Positions 1 to 8,111 are shown, counted from the stretch's first letter. The stretch: 64,000 nucleotides of DNA from JAHECQ01 sp963775125 (GCA_963775125.1 CAVZHQ010000005.1:372001-436000), one strand, 5' to 3'. Numbers and translations are program-made. The notes: generated by a model from the sequence alone, not told the origin.

Positions 1-337
1 GCCCGGATTCGAGCTCGCCATCGGTATAACCGAGGAACACCACGTCACCGGTTGCGCCGAGACGCTCGGCCGCGGCTCGCTGTTCGACTTGGCGGGTGGC
101 GATGAGCTGCGCGTCATCGGCCGCGGGGTCCCAGGTCCCTTTCGACCCGTCGGTGCACACCAGGACACTGACCTCGCAGCCGGCAGCGGCCCACTTGGCG
201 AGGGTCGCACCGCAGCCGAAGTCGACGTCATCAGGATGGGCTCCGATGGCCAACGCCCGAAGCGGGGTCTCGAGATTCGTCGTCCAATGATCGAGCGAGA
301 TGGGCTCCGGGGTGAGCGGGTTCTGGGCCGAGGTCAT
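1..337 (-). CDS. PIG-L family deacetylase, N-terminal part (runs off the window)
   Basis: Translating the minus strand from the ATG at 337 gives an open frame to the window edge of about 112 residues. Near residue 30 it carries the zinc-binding signature AHPDDVDFGCG, which is the hallmark of the PIG-L/LmbE N-acetylglucosaminyl deacetylase family (MshB, Mca, BshB relatives). The start overlaps the cofC stop as ATGA, so the two genes are probably co-transcribed and translationally coupled. The C-terminal half, including the HxxH metal ligands, lies outside the window, so the substrate cannot be judged. A sugar or mycothiol-related amide is the family expectation. This is not the same gene as the Mca-like protein at 24938. 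Confidence 0.85.
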   Translation of the reverse strand, partial: MTSAQNPLTPEPISLDHWTTNLETPLRALAIGAHPDDVDFGCGATLAKWAAAGCEVSVLVCTDGSKGTWDPAADDAQLIATRQVEQRAAAERLGATGDVVFLGYTDGELESG

Positions 338-912
338 GGCGTGTTCGCTCCCGTGGCTGGGTCGAGGATGCTGAGGTCTTCGGGGACGTCGATGTCCCAG
401 CCAAGGCGGGCGTCGTCGACGATCCGATACGGCAGGGCCAGGCGCAGGGCCTCGGCCTGGTGGGCGCGCGAGGACCCCACTCCGTACTGGAAACGGAAGT
501 TGGCGTTGGCGGGGACGGCCATGACGTTGGTCCCGTCGCCTCGGCGGTCGGGAACGATGGTCACGCCCCCGAAGTCGGGCACCCAGGTGAGGTCGGTGGC
601 GCGGGGCAGGTCGGCGTGCGCGATCACGATCGTTGTGTGCCCCTCGTCGCGAAGGAAGGCGAACCCGTCGGTCACCGCAGCGTTCAGTCCCCGCGACGGT
701 CGCCAGATGACCCCGGCGCCCCGAGCCATCGCGAACGCCGCAACGTCGCCGTTGTCGCAGACGACCCACGTCGGTAGCGGGCGGGACGCCGCGATGACAG
801 TGGTCGCCATGGCGATCGCCAATTCGGCGCGTTGGGTGGGGCTGAGCGCATCGGACAGTCGGCCCTTGGCCAGATCGAACGACTTGATGGGTATGAGGAC
901 CGCGGGCGCCAC
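334..912 (-). CDS. cofC: Phospholactate/PEP guanylyltransferase, coenzyme F420 biosynthesis
   Basis: This 192-residue protein has the compact nucleotidyltransferase fold of CofC/FbiD. It opens with AVLIPIKSFDLAKGRLSDAL, which fits the family N-terminus (nucleotide-binding KxxxxAKxRL), and it has GLNAAV and HADLP further in. CofC/FbiD joins GTP to 2-phospholactate or phosphoenolpyruvate to make the activated precursor that FbiA attaches to the deazaflavin Fo, so it acts in the cytoplasm in F420 biosynthesis. GTG is the start codon. It is followed by the PIG-L gene with a 4-bp overlap and faces the 962 gene across a 49-bp gap that must hold both promoters. An LLM-type oxidoreductase at 30341 and a PPOX-fold protein at 17688 in this window are plausible users of F420. 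Confidence 0.88.
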   Translation of the reverse strand: MAPAVLIPIKSFDLAKGRLSDALSPTQRAELAIAMATTVIAASRPLPTWVVCDNGDVAAFAMARGAGVIWRPSRGLNAAVTDGFAFLRDEGHTTIVIAHADLPRATDLTWVPDFGGVTIVPDRRGDGTNVMAVPANANFRFQYGVGSSRAHQAEALRLALPYRIVDDARLGWDIDVPEDLSILDPATGANTP

Positions 913-961
913 GAGGGAAGGCTAACGGCGTGACCAGGGGACGGGTTTGTAGGGTGAGCAC

Positions 962-2683
962 GTGTCTGAGTCCTCTCCTCGCCCGACCGAGGTCCGATTG
1001 ACGGTCAACCGTCCACCGGTCGTCAGCCTTGGACCCCGTTCGGTCGAACGTCCCGCCGATGCCGGCTCGACGTTGATCGGGCTGTACGACGATCGGGCTC
1101 CGGCATCGGTCGATCGTGGCGGCCTGGTCCACCGACCGGGCGAGGTATGGAGTCTCGATTGGTGGATCGGGGCCGAGGATCGCTGGTACTTCCCCGCACG
1201 AGAGGCCACCCTGCGGCAGCGCCGCCTGGGCTCCGGTCCGGTGGTCGAGACGGCGCTGCGAGTTCCGGGCGGCGACGCGATCCATCGCTGCTACGGCGCG
1301 TTGGTGGCGGGGAAGCCGGTCACGGTGATCGAGGTCCAGAACGCCTCTCCCGCCGCCGTCACGCTTGCCCTGGCGGTACGTCCGTACGGACTGGTGGTCG
1401 ATGCCGGCGATTCGGGGACAGCGGTCGAAGCGGTTCCATGGGAGATGGACGACCATTGCCTGCTTCGCAATGGTCGAGTCATCGTCTGGCTGCCCAAACC
1501 AGCGTCCGATGGCTCGCTGTCGACCGATGATCCCCTCACGGTTCTCCAGACCGGACAAGGGTTCGGTGGGCTCGCTGCGGGCGGTGGCGTTTCCGGACTG
1601 ACCTCGGGTGCCGGCCGCTACGCAACGCTCGTCTTCCCCCTGACGCACAAGGCCACCATCCGATTCCTGATGCCGGCCTCCGAACCTGCTGGATCGGTCG
1701 GGATTCGGCTCGAACCTTCGCGTGCTCCCGACCACGAGGCGGTATCGCGCGGGTGGAACGCCGTGGTCGACAAGGGAGGCCGCTTCGTCCTCCCGGACAA
1801 TGGACTGTCCGAGCGTGCCGTTGCCGCCCGAGCCCGCCTCCATCTCTCCCGGGCGCCGTTCGAACCTCTGCCTGAACAACCCAATGCTGACGCGGCGATG
1901 TTGCTGCTGGCGTCGGCCGCCTCAGGCGCCGACCAGGCCGTTGCGAGCACGCTTGGCCAGTTTGCGGAGACGTTCCCTACGAGCGCATCCGCCGCAGCCG
2001 GATCCTCGTTGGCGTACGCGGTCGGGTGGTCAGCATCCACGTTGGATGATCAGGTGCTCGCAGGCCGCGTCCTCGAACCGTTGGCCCAGCTCGTCGCCCT
2101 GGTCGAGCGTGACCGTGGTTCGCGAACGAGCGGCCATCGTGCCGAAGCGCTTCGCGGCCTGGCGTGGGCCTGTCGCGCCGCCGGCCGACCCGACGACGTC
2201 GTCCGGCTGGTCGCGAACGCCAACGCTCTGAGTCCGTCGCTCCCCACGTGGGACGAGACGGTTGCGACGTTGGCATCGGTGGATCGAATGGCGGAAAGGG
2301 CAGGCGGGTCGGGTTCCTTCGGAGCGGATGACGTGCTGCTGGCGGCTCGGTTCTGGTTGGAGGTGCGGAATCTGATGCTGACGGAGGTCGACGCCTCGAC
2401 GCTCGAGTTGCTTCCGAACTTCGCCACCGCGTGGCGGGGCGGCAACGTCGAAGTTCACCAGGCGCGTTCTCCGCTCGGCCTCCTCGATTTTGCGGTCCGC
2501 TGGCATGGCTATCGACCGGCGCTGCTCTGGGACTTCCGGCCGCACGGCCCCGCGCCAGTCGAATTGCGTTGTTCGGCACTCGATCCGACGTGGTCGACGA
2601 CCGAACCGAAAGGTGAGGTGCTCCTCGCCGGGGCGGCCGAACCACTCCCCGCCGCCCCCGATGCCGGTGAAAGCTTCGCGTGA
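962..2683 (+). CDS. Unrecognised 573-residue protein, mixed beta N-terminus and helical C-terminus
   Basis: I do not recognise this family. It begins with GTG at 962, 49 bp from the divergent cofC start. Residues about 1-270 are rich in beta-like segments (for example VTVIEVQNASPAAVTLALAV and ATIRFLMPAS), reminiscent of the beta-sandwich domain that precedes catalytic domains in some glycoside hydrolases. Residues about 290-480 are alanine-rich and look helical. The end again looks like beta strands (a WHGYRPALLWDF segment). There is no signal peptide, membrane segment or obvious catalytic motif. The whole frame has the G/C third-position bias of its neighbours, so it is a real gene. A carbohydrate-related role is a weak guess. 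Confidence 0.75.
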   Translation: MSESSPRPTEVRLTVNRPPVVSLGPRSVERPADAGSTLIGLYDDRAPASVDRGGLVHRPGEVWSLDWWIGAEDRWYFPAREATLRQRRLGSGPVVETALRVPGGDAIHRCYGALVAGKPVTVIEVQNASPAAVTLALAVRPYGLVVDAGDSGTAVEAVPWEMDDHCLLRNGRVIVWLPKPASDGSLSTDDPLTVLQTGQGFGGLAAGGGVSGLTSGAGRYATLVFPLTHKATIRFLMPASEPAGSVGIRLEPSRAPDHEAVSRGWNAVVDKGGRFVLPDNGLSERAVAARARLHLSRAPFEPLPEQPNADAAMLLLASAASGADQAVASTLGQFAETFPTSASAAAGSSLAYAVGWSASTLDDQVLAGRVLEPLAQLVALVERDRGSRTSGHRAEALRGLAWACRAAGRPDDVVRLVANANALSPSLPTWDETVATLASVDRMAERAGGSGSFGADDVLLAARFWLEVRNLMLTEVDASTLELLPNFATAWRGGNVEVHQARSPLGLLDFAVRWHGYRPALLWDFRPHGPAPVELRCSALDPTWSTTEPKGEVLLAGAAEPLPAAPDAGESFA

Positions 2684-2726
2684 CCCACGGTCGGCTCGAA
2701 TTGTTTGGCTGAAATAGTCCAAAGGG

Positions 2727-2756
2727 CTCAAGTCCGAGTCCCCGTTTCTCCGATGA
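2727..2756 (+). promoter_or_regulatory. Possible sigma-28 (FliA/WhiG-type) promoter
   Basis: The stretch contains CTCAAGTCC followed after about 13-14 bases by TCCGATGA. This resembles the TAAAG / GCCGATAA elements read by sigma-28-class factors, with a slightly long spacer. It lies about 60 bp ahead of the GTG of the secreted acidic repeat protein and in otherwise unassigned sequence. Only the sequence resemblance supports it. Confidence 0.35.
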
Positions 2757-2815
2757 CCTGTTGAGCGTCGAGTCGACGATGGAACAGCGCCCTTGGCGGA
2801 ACGAGGAGAATCTAC

Positions 2816-3340
2816 GTGATCGGAAAATTGTTGTTGGCGAACAAGTTGGCATCGTTGGCGGGTACCGCTGCGGTGGTGACGGCCACATCGGCCGCTGCGG
2901 TGACGGGGAATCTGCCCGTCGTGCAGGCCGAACCGGTCGAGGACGTCAGCGCGCTGGTCGAGACCGACACCACCGACACCACCGACGGCTCGGACACGAC
3001 GGTCACGACCGACGGTTCCGACACGACCGAGACGACCGACGGTTCCGACACCACCGAAACGACCGACGGGTCGGATACCACCGACACCAGCGACGGCGAT
3101 GAACTCGAATTGGACGAGAACGGCATCCCGATCCTCAGTGATGGGTCTGCCTATGGCGAAGTCGGATGCGACGGGACCCACGGCGACTACGTTTCGAGCG
3201 TTGCGCAGGACGACGACATCGAAGGCCCTCGCGGCCGAATCGTGTCCGAGGCCGCCCGGTCCTCGTGCGGCAAGGACGACGACGCTGACGACTCCGATGA
3301 CGTCGACGATTCCGATGACGAGATCGGACGACTCAGATGA
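2816..3340 (+). CDS. Secreted acidic low-complexity protein with TDGSDTT repeats; probably frameshifted
   Basis: The frame starts at GTG 2816 behind a GGAG ribosome site. Residues 1-40 form an export signal (hydrophobic AGTAAVVTATSAAAVTG, cleavage likely after VQA). Residues about 48-95 are four or five copies of a TDGSDTTET-type unit, followed by a short region with two lone Cys and then SDD repeats. The frame stops at 3340 in the middle of the SDD repeats. The +1 frame continues the same SDD repeat pattern to 3479 and ends in a glycine/arginine-rich tail. Dropping one A near 3323 joins the two parts into about 220 residues. It looks like a surface or matrix protein, possibly calcium binding through its Asp clusters. 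No family is recognised. Confidence 0.75.
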   Translation: MIGKLLLANKLASLAGTAAVVTATSAAAVTGNLPVVQAEPVEDVSALVETDTTDTTDGSDTTVTTDGSDTTETTDGSDTTETTDGSDTTDTSDGDELELDENGIPILSDGSAYGEVGCDGTHGDYVSSVAQDDDIEGPRGRIVSEAARSSCGKDDDADDSDDVDDSDDEIGRLR

Positions 3341-3479
3341 CTCAGACGACTCGGACGACTCTGATGACTCAGACGACGAGCCTGAGGTCGAGGCAACCGA
3401 GACGCCCGGCAACGGTCGCCAGGGCGGAGGCTCCAATCGGGGTGGCAACGGTAACGGCGGAGGTCGCGGCGGGCGCTGA
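3341..3479 (+). pseudogene. Displaced C-terminus of the acidic repeat protein (+1 frame)
   Basis: In the frame one base beyond that of the 2816 gene, the DNA encodes repeated DDS units, then a EPEVEATETPGNG stretch and a Gly/Asn/Arg-rich tail, ending at the TGA at 3477-3479. The repeat unit is identical to that at the end of the 2816 frame. This is therefore its natural continuation and not a separate gene. Confidence 0.65.
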
Positions 3480-3516
3480 TACGGCGTCGGCTGGAGCCCG
3501 CTAGGTTGGCGGCCTG

Positions 3517-4227
3517 ATGGCCGCAGTTGCTTCCAACCCTGTTCCGAAACTGCGAAAAGCACTGAAGGCGAAGTCGCCCGGACTGCATGAAGAGCAAGCG
3601 CTCTGGCAGTCCGGGCTCGACGTCGTCGTTGGCGTCGATGAGGTCGGTCGTGGTTCGTGGGCCGGTCCCCTCACGATCGTGGCGGCCGTCATTCCCAAGG
3701 ACCGACGTATCTACAAGTTGCGTGACTCCAAGCAACTGACCGAACGAGAACGTGAAGCCCTGTTCGATCGCATCGCCGGGTGGTGCGAGGCGTGGTCCGT
3801 AGGGCATGCCTGGCCCGAGGAATGTGATCGGCTCGGAATGTCCGCCGCCCAGAAGCTGGCTGCTCGTCGGGCCATCGAGGGTCTTCCCGTCCCGGTCGAC
3901 GCAGTGCTGGTCGACGGCAACTGGGACTTTGTCGGGCATCCGATCACCAGAAAGCTGGTGAAGGGTGATTCCCGGTGCCTGTCGATCGCGGCGGCTTCGA
4001 TCCTGGCCAAGGTCACTCGCGACCGCATCATGCGGGCCGAAGCGCCCAACTACCCGGGCTTCGATTTCGATCTGAACAAGGGCTACCCCTGCCCTCGGCA
4101 CCGTGCTGCACTCGCTGGCTACGGCCCGACGCCCATTCATCGACGCTCCTGGGTGTTCATGGACCATCAGCCCTGGTCCGGTATCCGCCGGTTGCCGAGT
4201 GGGGGCCAGGAGCAGTTGTTTTCATGA
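3517..4227 (+). CDS. rnhB: Ribonuclease HII
   Basis: RNase HII cuts the RNA strand of RNA-DNA hybrids and removes single ribonucleotides misplaced in DNA. The type 2 signature DEVGRG is at residues 41-46. Further acidic active-site residues are seen in LVDGNWDF (Asp133) and KGDSR (Asp151), with SILAKVTRDR (Asp169) after them. The 236-residue length is usual, and the first 30 residues are a basic extension. The stop codon overlaps the start of the following lipoprotein-like gene as ATGA, so they probably share a transcript. The assignment is secure. Confidence 0.95.
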   Translation: MAAVASNPVPKLRKALKAKSPGLHEEQALWQSGLDVVVGVDEVGRGSWAGPLTIVAAVIPKDRRIYKLRDSKQLTEREREALFDRIAGWCEAWSVGHAWPEECDRLGMSAAQKLAARRAIEGLPVPVDAVLVDGNWDFVGHPITRKLVKGDSRCLSIAAASILAKVTRDRIMRAEAPNYPGFDFDLNKGYPCPRHRAALAGYGPTPIHRRSWVFMDHQPWSGIRRLPSGGQEQLFS

Positions 4228-5006
4228 CGGTGTTCGTCACGGCGGGTCGTCGCCTGATGGGTGTGGTGCTGGTGTCCATTGCGATGATGGCAAACGCGGC
4301 CTGCTCGGGCAGCGACGCCGAGGGATCGGTCGATCCCCGAGACCAGATCCCGGTGCAGTCAGCGACCACCGAACCCTGGTCGGCGTTCTGCGGCGAAGCC
4401 ATGGGGTTCGTCGACTTCCTCGACACCGAGTACGCCGCTCTGTTCGATCCAGCCACGGCGAAGGGGTTCATCGCCGACGCCGATGCGCGCTTGTCCGACC
4501 TCGAGTCCGAGGCCCCCGAGGAGATCGCGGGCGATGTCAGTGCCGTGCGAGAGGCGTACGCCGAACTCGGGCGGCTCCTGGCCGATGTCTCCTACGACGT
4601 GGCCAAGGTCGATGGCGAAGCCCTGATTGCCCAGATCCAGTCCGAGGCCTCGCTCGACTTCGACAACTACCTCTCGGCCGAATGCGGACGGGGTTTGGAG
4701 GCGACCGAAGGTCGCGGCCCGCAGGTGCTGAGCGAGGAGGAACTCGACGAACTGCTTGGTGTCGATCCCGCAGCGGGACCGACCGGGGAATTGGATGGAT
4801 TGCTGGCGCAGCTGTTGGTCGAGGGCTCGGGAGTCGATGGGGTCACGGCCGAGTGTGTCGTCGCCGGCCTGGATGACGACATCAAGGAGGCGTTGATCGC
4901 TGGGGGAGCAACCGATGAGCTGTCGGCCGACGAGGTGAGTGCGGCGCTGGCCGCCGGCCTGGAGGCGTGCGGCGCCGACCCGATCGATCCGTCAGGAGAA
5001 TCGTGA
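4224..5006 (+). CDS. Putative secreted or lipid-anchored protein, 260 aa
   Basis: The start is taken as ATG 4224 because it overlaps the rnhB stop (ATGA) and gives an export signal: basic residues at 9-10, a hydrophobic run LMGVVLVSIAMMA, then ANAAC with Cys27. The residue at position -3 to this Cys is Asn, so it is a poor lipobox, and ordinary signal peptidase cleavage is equally possible. The mature part is acidic and alpha-helical, with only a few further Cys. It contains two roughly similar segments ending in C-G and C-G-A. No family is recognised. The frame stays open upstream to 3975, but that part lies inside rnhB and is not used. Confidence 0.75.
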   Translation: MTVFVTAGRRLMGVVLVSIAMMANAACSGSDAEGSVDPRDQIPVQSATTEPWSAFCGEAMGFVDFLDTEYAALFDPATAKGFIADADARLSDLESEAPEEIAGDVSAVREAYAELGRLLADVSYDVAKVDGEALIAQIQSEASLDFDNYLSAECGRGLEATEGRGPQVLSEEELDELLGVDPAAGPTGELDGLLAQLLVEGSGVDGVTAECVVAGLDDDIKEALIAGGATDELSADEVSAALAAGLEACGADPIDPSGES

Positions 5007-5383
5007 AGCCGTTTCTTGCGCTGGGAGGCTGGACGCTGTTCGTCTGGGGGAGCCGCATCCGGAACATCGTTCGGGATGAGGGCTGGGTCAGCCACTGGAG
5101 GATGGCCGTCGCGGTCGCGTTCGTTGCGGTCGCCCTCTGCCTGCTGGCGATGGGATCGCTGGCGGTCGTCGCCGACCGGGACGTGGAGGCCATTCGTCCC
5201 GTGGGCCTGGTCTTGGCGGCCGTAGGTTCGGTCTGGTGGATCGTGCGTGACCTCGGCATCCTCTTCGCCGACCATTCGGTGCCGTTCAAGGTGGTCCACA
5301 CCATCCTGGCGGCAATCACCCTTGCGCTCAGCGTCTGGGTGTTCCGGTCGGGAAAGCCGCTAACATCCGCGGTCTATGGGTGA
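5003..5383 (+). CDS. Small integral membrane protein, about 126 aa
   Basis: GTG 5003 is chosen because AGGAGAA lies just ahead of it and GTGA overlaps the previous stop. The protein has three likely membrane segments: AVAVAFVAVALCLLAMGSLA, PVGLVLAAVGSVWWIV, and VVHTILAAITLALSVWVF. A short basic loop follows the first residues. There are no catalytic motifs. It belongs to a chain of overlapping genes (rnhB, lipoprotein-like, this one, the 5376 gene), all on the plus strand. Function is unknown. Confidence 0.75.
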   Translation: MKPFLALGGWTLFVWGSRIRNIVRDEGWVSHWRMAVAVAFVAVALCLLAMGSLAVVADRDVEAIRPVGLVLAAVGSVWWIVRDLGILFADHSVPFKVVHTILAAITLALSVWVFRSGKPLTSAVYG

Positions 5384-5699
5384 GCCTGTCAGCGTGATCC
5401 AAAAGCCCTCGGCCCAGCACGGTGTTGTCCGGTTCGAGACCAATCGTTCGTTCACCGGTATGGGCCACGAGAGCTACACCGCCGGCCAGACGATCTGGGG
5501 CCACCGTCCGCCGGACGATGTGGCCCGGGTCATGTTCGAGTCCGGCAAGGTCGATCGGGTTCATGTCTACGGCCAGACGGTGTCCGTCGAGCTGGCCTCC
5601 GGGGCCAACGCCGACGGGCTGAAAGAACTGCTCGAGGGCCTGTACATCCACTACAAGCCGGGCGTCGAGGTTCCCACCGAAGCTTCCTTCGCCGGCTGA
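5376..5699 (+). CDS. Conserved small protein, weakly Nfu N-domain-like
   Basis: This is a 107-residue protein whose ATG lies 8 bp inside the preceding gene. It has the pattern DDVARVMFESGKVDRVHVYG followed by a strand and a helix ending in KELLEGLYIHY. That order (helix, G-V-x-x-V-x-V, strand, helix) resembles the N-terminal domain of Nfu/NifU-like Fe-S scaffold proteins, but there is no CxxC cluster motif. The resemblance is only by pattern, so the function should be treated as unknown. Its position at the end of a tightly overlapping gene chain and its codon use make it a credible gene. Confidence 0.7.
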   Translation: MGEPVSVIQKPSAQHGVVRFETNRSFTGMGHESYTAGQTIWGHRPPDDVARVMFESGKVDRVHVYGQTVSVELASGANADGLKELLEGLYIHYKPGVEVPTEASFAG

Positions 5700-5739
5700 T
5701 CGGATTCTGCCCCGGCTCCGACCGAGGGGTTGTCAGAGA

Positions 5740-5753
5740 CGAACATTTGTTCG
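5740..5753 (+). promoter_or_regulatory. LexA (SOS) box ahead of imuA'
   Basis: CGAACATTTGTTCG is a perfect match to the actinobacterial and Gram-positive SOS operator GAAC-N4-GTTC. It ends 10 bp before the imuA' ATG, so LexA bound here would block the promoter, and the mRNA leader must be very short. Confidence 0.88.
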
Positions 5754-5763
5754 ATACTGGAGT

Positions 5764-6507
5764 ATGGGCCTCCCCGAAGAGCTGATCAATCGCCTCGCTC
5801 CGCTCACCCTTGCGACCAACCGTGTACTTCCGGTCCCCGAGGAGCTGACGTCGCTGTTCCCCTGGGGCGGCATCCAGCGAGGCTGGAGCGTCGGGGTTGC
5901 CGGATCGGCCGCCTGGTCCCTTGCCTTCTCCATCTGGGCCAAGGCGCTGGGATCCGAAGGTTGGGTGGCGGTCATTGGGGTCCCCGACCTCGGTCTGGCA
6001 GCGGCAGCGGAGCTTGGTGTCCGGCTCGATCGGGTGGTGCTGGTGCAGACCCCACCGGCCAACCAGTGGGGCACGGTCGTTTCCAGTGCGCTCGATGCGT
6101 TCGACGTGGTGGCCGTGACACCGACGGCTCAGGTGAGCCCCCGCGACGCGCGGCGACTGTCGGCGCGGGCCCGTGAACGAGAGGCGGTGCTCTTCCATCT
6201 CGACGGTGGACGGACCTGGCCCTCCGCCCTCGACCTGACGCTCCACTGTCGAAGTGAGCACTGTCGAAATGAGGACTGTCGAAATGAGGACTGTCGAAAT
6301 GAGGACTGTCGAAGCGAGGGCTGGACGGGGTTGGGGTGGGGGCACGGGTATCTCCAGGGGCGGCGCGTGTCGATCGACGCGGTGGGGCGCCGGACCGGCC
6401 GGCCCCGGTCCCTTTCGGTGTTGTTGCCCGATGCCCGCGGGCGTCTGGCCGCGGTTCCCGAGCAACGAGCGGTCCGCGAAGAAGCCACCCTTCCCGCCTT
6501 GGTCTAG
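5764..6507 (+). CDS. imuA': ImuA' mutasome accessory protein (RecA-like)
   Basis: ImuA' links ImuB and the error-prone polymerase DnaE2 in DNA-damage-induced mutagenesis. The 247-residue protein has the weakly RecA-like core expected: LFPWGGIQRGWSVGVAGSAA in place of a Walker A, then VAVIGVPDLG and LDRVVLVQTPP. Start ATG 5764 has GGAG four bases ahead. It sits between a LexA box and imuB, which is the standard gene order. Unusually, a 15-bp tandem repeat (6244-6318) inserts a CR(S/N)E(D/H) repeat near residues 161-185. The recognisable DNA-repair context carries more weight here than sequence similarity, because ImuA' proteins diverge quickly. Confidence 0.85.
   Translation: MGLPEELINRLAPLTLATNRVLPVPEELTSLFPWGGIQRGWSVGVAGSAAWSLAFSIWAKALGSEGWVAVIGVPDLGLAAAAELGVRLDRVVLVQTPPANQWGTVVSSALDAFDVVAVTPTAQVSPRDARRLSARAREREAVLFHLDGGRTWPSALDLTLHCRSEHCRNEDCRNEDCRNEDCRSEGWTGLGWGHGYLQGRRVSIDAVGRRTGRPRSLSVLLPDARGRLAAVPEQRAVREEATLPALV
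6244..6318 (+). repeat. 15-bp tandem repeat inside imuA' (5 units)
   Basis: Five consecutive units of the form (C/G)ACTGTCGAA(A/G)(T/C)GAG run without spacers. They keep the imuA' frame and encode repeated CRNED-like pentapeptides. The central units are identical, which indicates recent expansion. Confidence 0.95.
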
Positions 6508-6521
6508 GCGGCTGCACCGCG

Positions 6522-8099
6522 ATGCACCGAGACCCGATGACCGCCACCCGAACGCTGACCTTGTGGTGCCCCGACTGGCCGGTGGTCAGTTGGGGCATCC
6601 CCCTCGACGAGCCTGCGGCCGTCGTGGTGGCCAACCGGGTGATCGCCTGCTCGCCCGCTGCTCGTGTCGAAGGAGTCGCCGTCGGCCAACGTCGGCGTGA
6701 GGCCCAAGGCCGATGTCCCGATGTGGCGGTGCTCGACCGTGACCCCGACCGGGAGGCCCGGTTGTTCGAGCCGTTGGTGATGACCCTCGAAGCCCTCACG
6801 CCCTTGGTCGAAGTCGTGATCCCCGGGAGGGTCAGCTTTCCCACCCGGGGTCCGTCGCGGTTCTTCGGCGGCGACCACGACCTCTGCCGGCGGGTGGCCG
6901 ACACGGTCCTGCCGGTGCTCGACGGGCGAGGCCAGGCCAGGATCGCGGTGGCCGATGGGGCGTTCGCCTCTCGACTGGCAGCCCGAACCACCGAGGCCCG
7001 GACGACGCCGGTGGTCGTGTCGGTTGGGGCCAGTCCTGAGTTCTTGGCCGAGCTCCCGGTCGACACGCTCGACCGTCCGCAGCTCACCGATGTCCTCGAA
7101 CGGTTGGGGTTGCGGACCTTGGGTTCGTTTGCTGCTCTGTCCTCCCGTGATGTCGTTGGCCGCTTCGGTCGGGAAGGCCAACAGGCCCACCGCCTGGCGG
7201 CCGGCGAAGACGAGCACCCTCCCGATCTGCGTCGTCCGGCGCCTGACCTGTCGGTCACCTGGGAGTTCGATCCTCCCGCGGAGCGCATCGACACCTGCGC
7301 ATTGGCGGCCAAGGCCCTGGCCGACGAACTGCACCGTCACCTCGATGCCAACGGATTGGCGTGTACCCGGGTGGCCATCGAGGCCCAGACCGAGACCGGC
7401 GAGCACCTTCTGCGCCTGTGGCGCCACGAGGGCGCCTTGTCGGCTGCGGCCCTGGCCGAGCGGGCCCGCTGGCAGCTCGACGGCTGGCTCCATCAAGCCA
7501 AGCTGGCCTCGGGGGTGGCCCGCTTGACCCTCATCCCCGACGAAGTCGTTCCCGCTGTTGGCAAGCAACTGGGGTTCTGGGGCGGTCGAGCTGAACGGGC
7601 CGACGACATCACCCGGGTTGTTGCCCGACTCCAAGGTCTTCTCGGACCCGACGCGGTCATGGTGCCCGAGTGGCGCGGTGGTCGGGCCCCTTCGGAGCAG
7701 ATCGTGCTGATCCCGGCAGGCGCGGTCGACCTCGGCGAGGAACGGCAGGCCACCGGGCGAAGCTGGGTGCGGGAGCCGTGGCCAGGGCAGATCCCCGCAC
7801 CGTCACCGGCGAGGGTGCTGATCGAACCTGAACCCATCGAGGTGCTGGATGCGGCTGGGCGCCCGGTGGTGGTGTCGGGCCGGGGTGAACTGTCCGGCGA
7901 GCCTGCGCTGGTCTCCCGCGGTCGGTTGCGTCCACGATCGGTGCAGGCGTGGGCTGGGCCTTGGCCGGCCGATGAACGCTGGTGGGACCCTGCCACCCAA
8001 CGTCGACGAGCCCGTCTGCAGGTGCTGCTCGACGACGGAACCGCACACCTGGTCACGGTCGAAGGAGGAGTCTGGTACCTCGAAGCCACCTACGGCTAG
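6522..8099 (+). CDS. imuB: ImuB, catalytically dead Y-family polymerase-like protein
   Basis: ImuB is the hub of the ImuA'-ImuB-DnaE2 mutasome and binds the sliding clamp. The start is taken as ATG 6522, 14 bp after imuA' (ATG 6537 is also possible), giving 525 residues. The N-terminus reads TLTLWCPDWPVV, where active Y-family polymerases carry metal-binding acids, so the protein lacks catalytic function as expected. A GLRTLGSFAAL helix-hairpin region near residue 195 and the C-terminal ImuB extension ending GGVWYLEATYG are visible. It is co-transcribed with imuA' behind the LexA box and pairs functionally with dnaE2 at 11273. Confidence 0.93.
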   Translation: MHRDPMTATRTLTLWCPDWPVVSWGIPLDEPAAVVVANRVIACSPAARVEGVAVGQRRREAQGRCPDVAVLDRDPDREARLFEPLVMTLEALTPLVEVVIPGRVSFPTRGPSRFFGGDHDLCRRVADTVLPVLDGRGQARIAVADGAFASRLAARTTEARTTPVVVSVGASPEFLAELPVDTLDRPQLTDVLERLGLRTLGSFAALSSRDVVGRFGREGQQAHRLAAGEDEHPPDLRRPAPDLSVTWEFDPPAERIDTCALAAKALADELHRHLDANGLACTRVAIEAQTETGEHLLRLWRHEGALSAAALAERARWQLDGWLHQAKLASGVARLTLIPDEVVPAVGKQLGFWGGRAERADDITRVVARLQGLLGPDAVMVPEWRGGRAPSEQIVLIPAGAVDLGEERQATGRSWVREPWPGQIPAPSPARVLIEPEPIEVLDAAGRPVVVSGRGELSGEPALVSRGRLRPRSVQAWAGPWPADERWWDPATQRRRARLQVLLDDGTAHLVTVEGGVWYLEATYG

Positions 8100-8111
8100 C
8101 GTCGGTCTGAG

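Noticed and set aside
2686..2815. Possible tRNA or structured RNA
   Set aside because: No cloverleaf with paired acceptor arms or anticodon could be drawn; only the sigma-28-like motif stands out.
1977..3562. Long minus-strand frames opposite the 962 and 2816 genes
   Set aside because: They are Arg-rich antisense shadows without domain structure.
3975..4223. Upstream extension of the 4224 protein to 343 residues
   Set aside because: It overlaps rnhB out of frame and lacks conserved features; the ATG at 4224 opens a signal peptide and overlaps the rnhB stop.
6244..6318. CRISPR-like array
   Set aside because: The units are 15 bp, contiguous, without spacers, and sit in frame inside imuA'; no cas genes are near.
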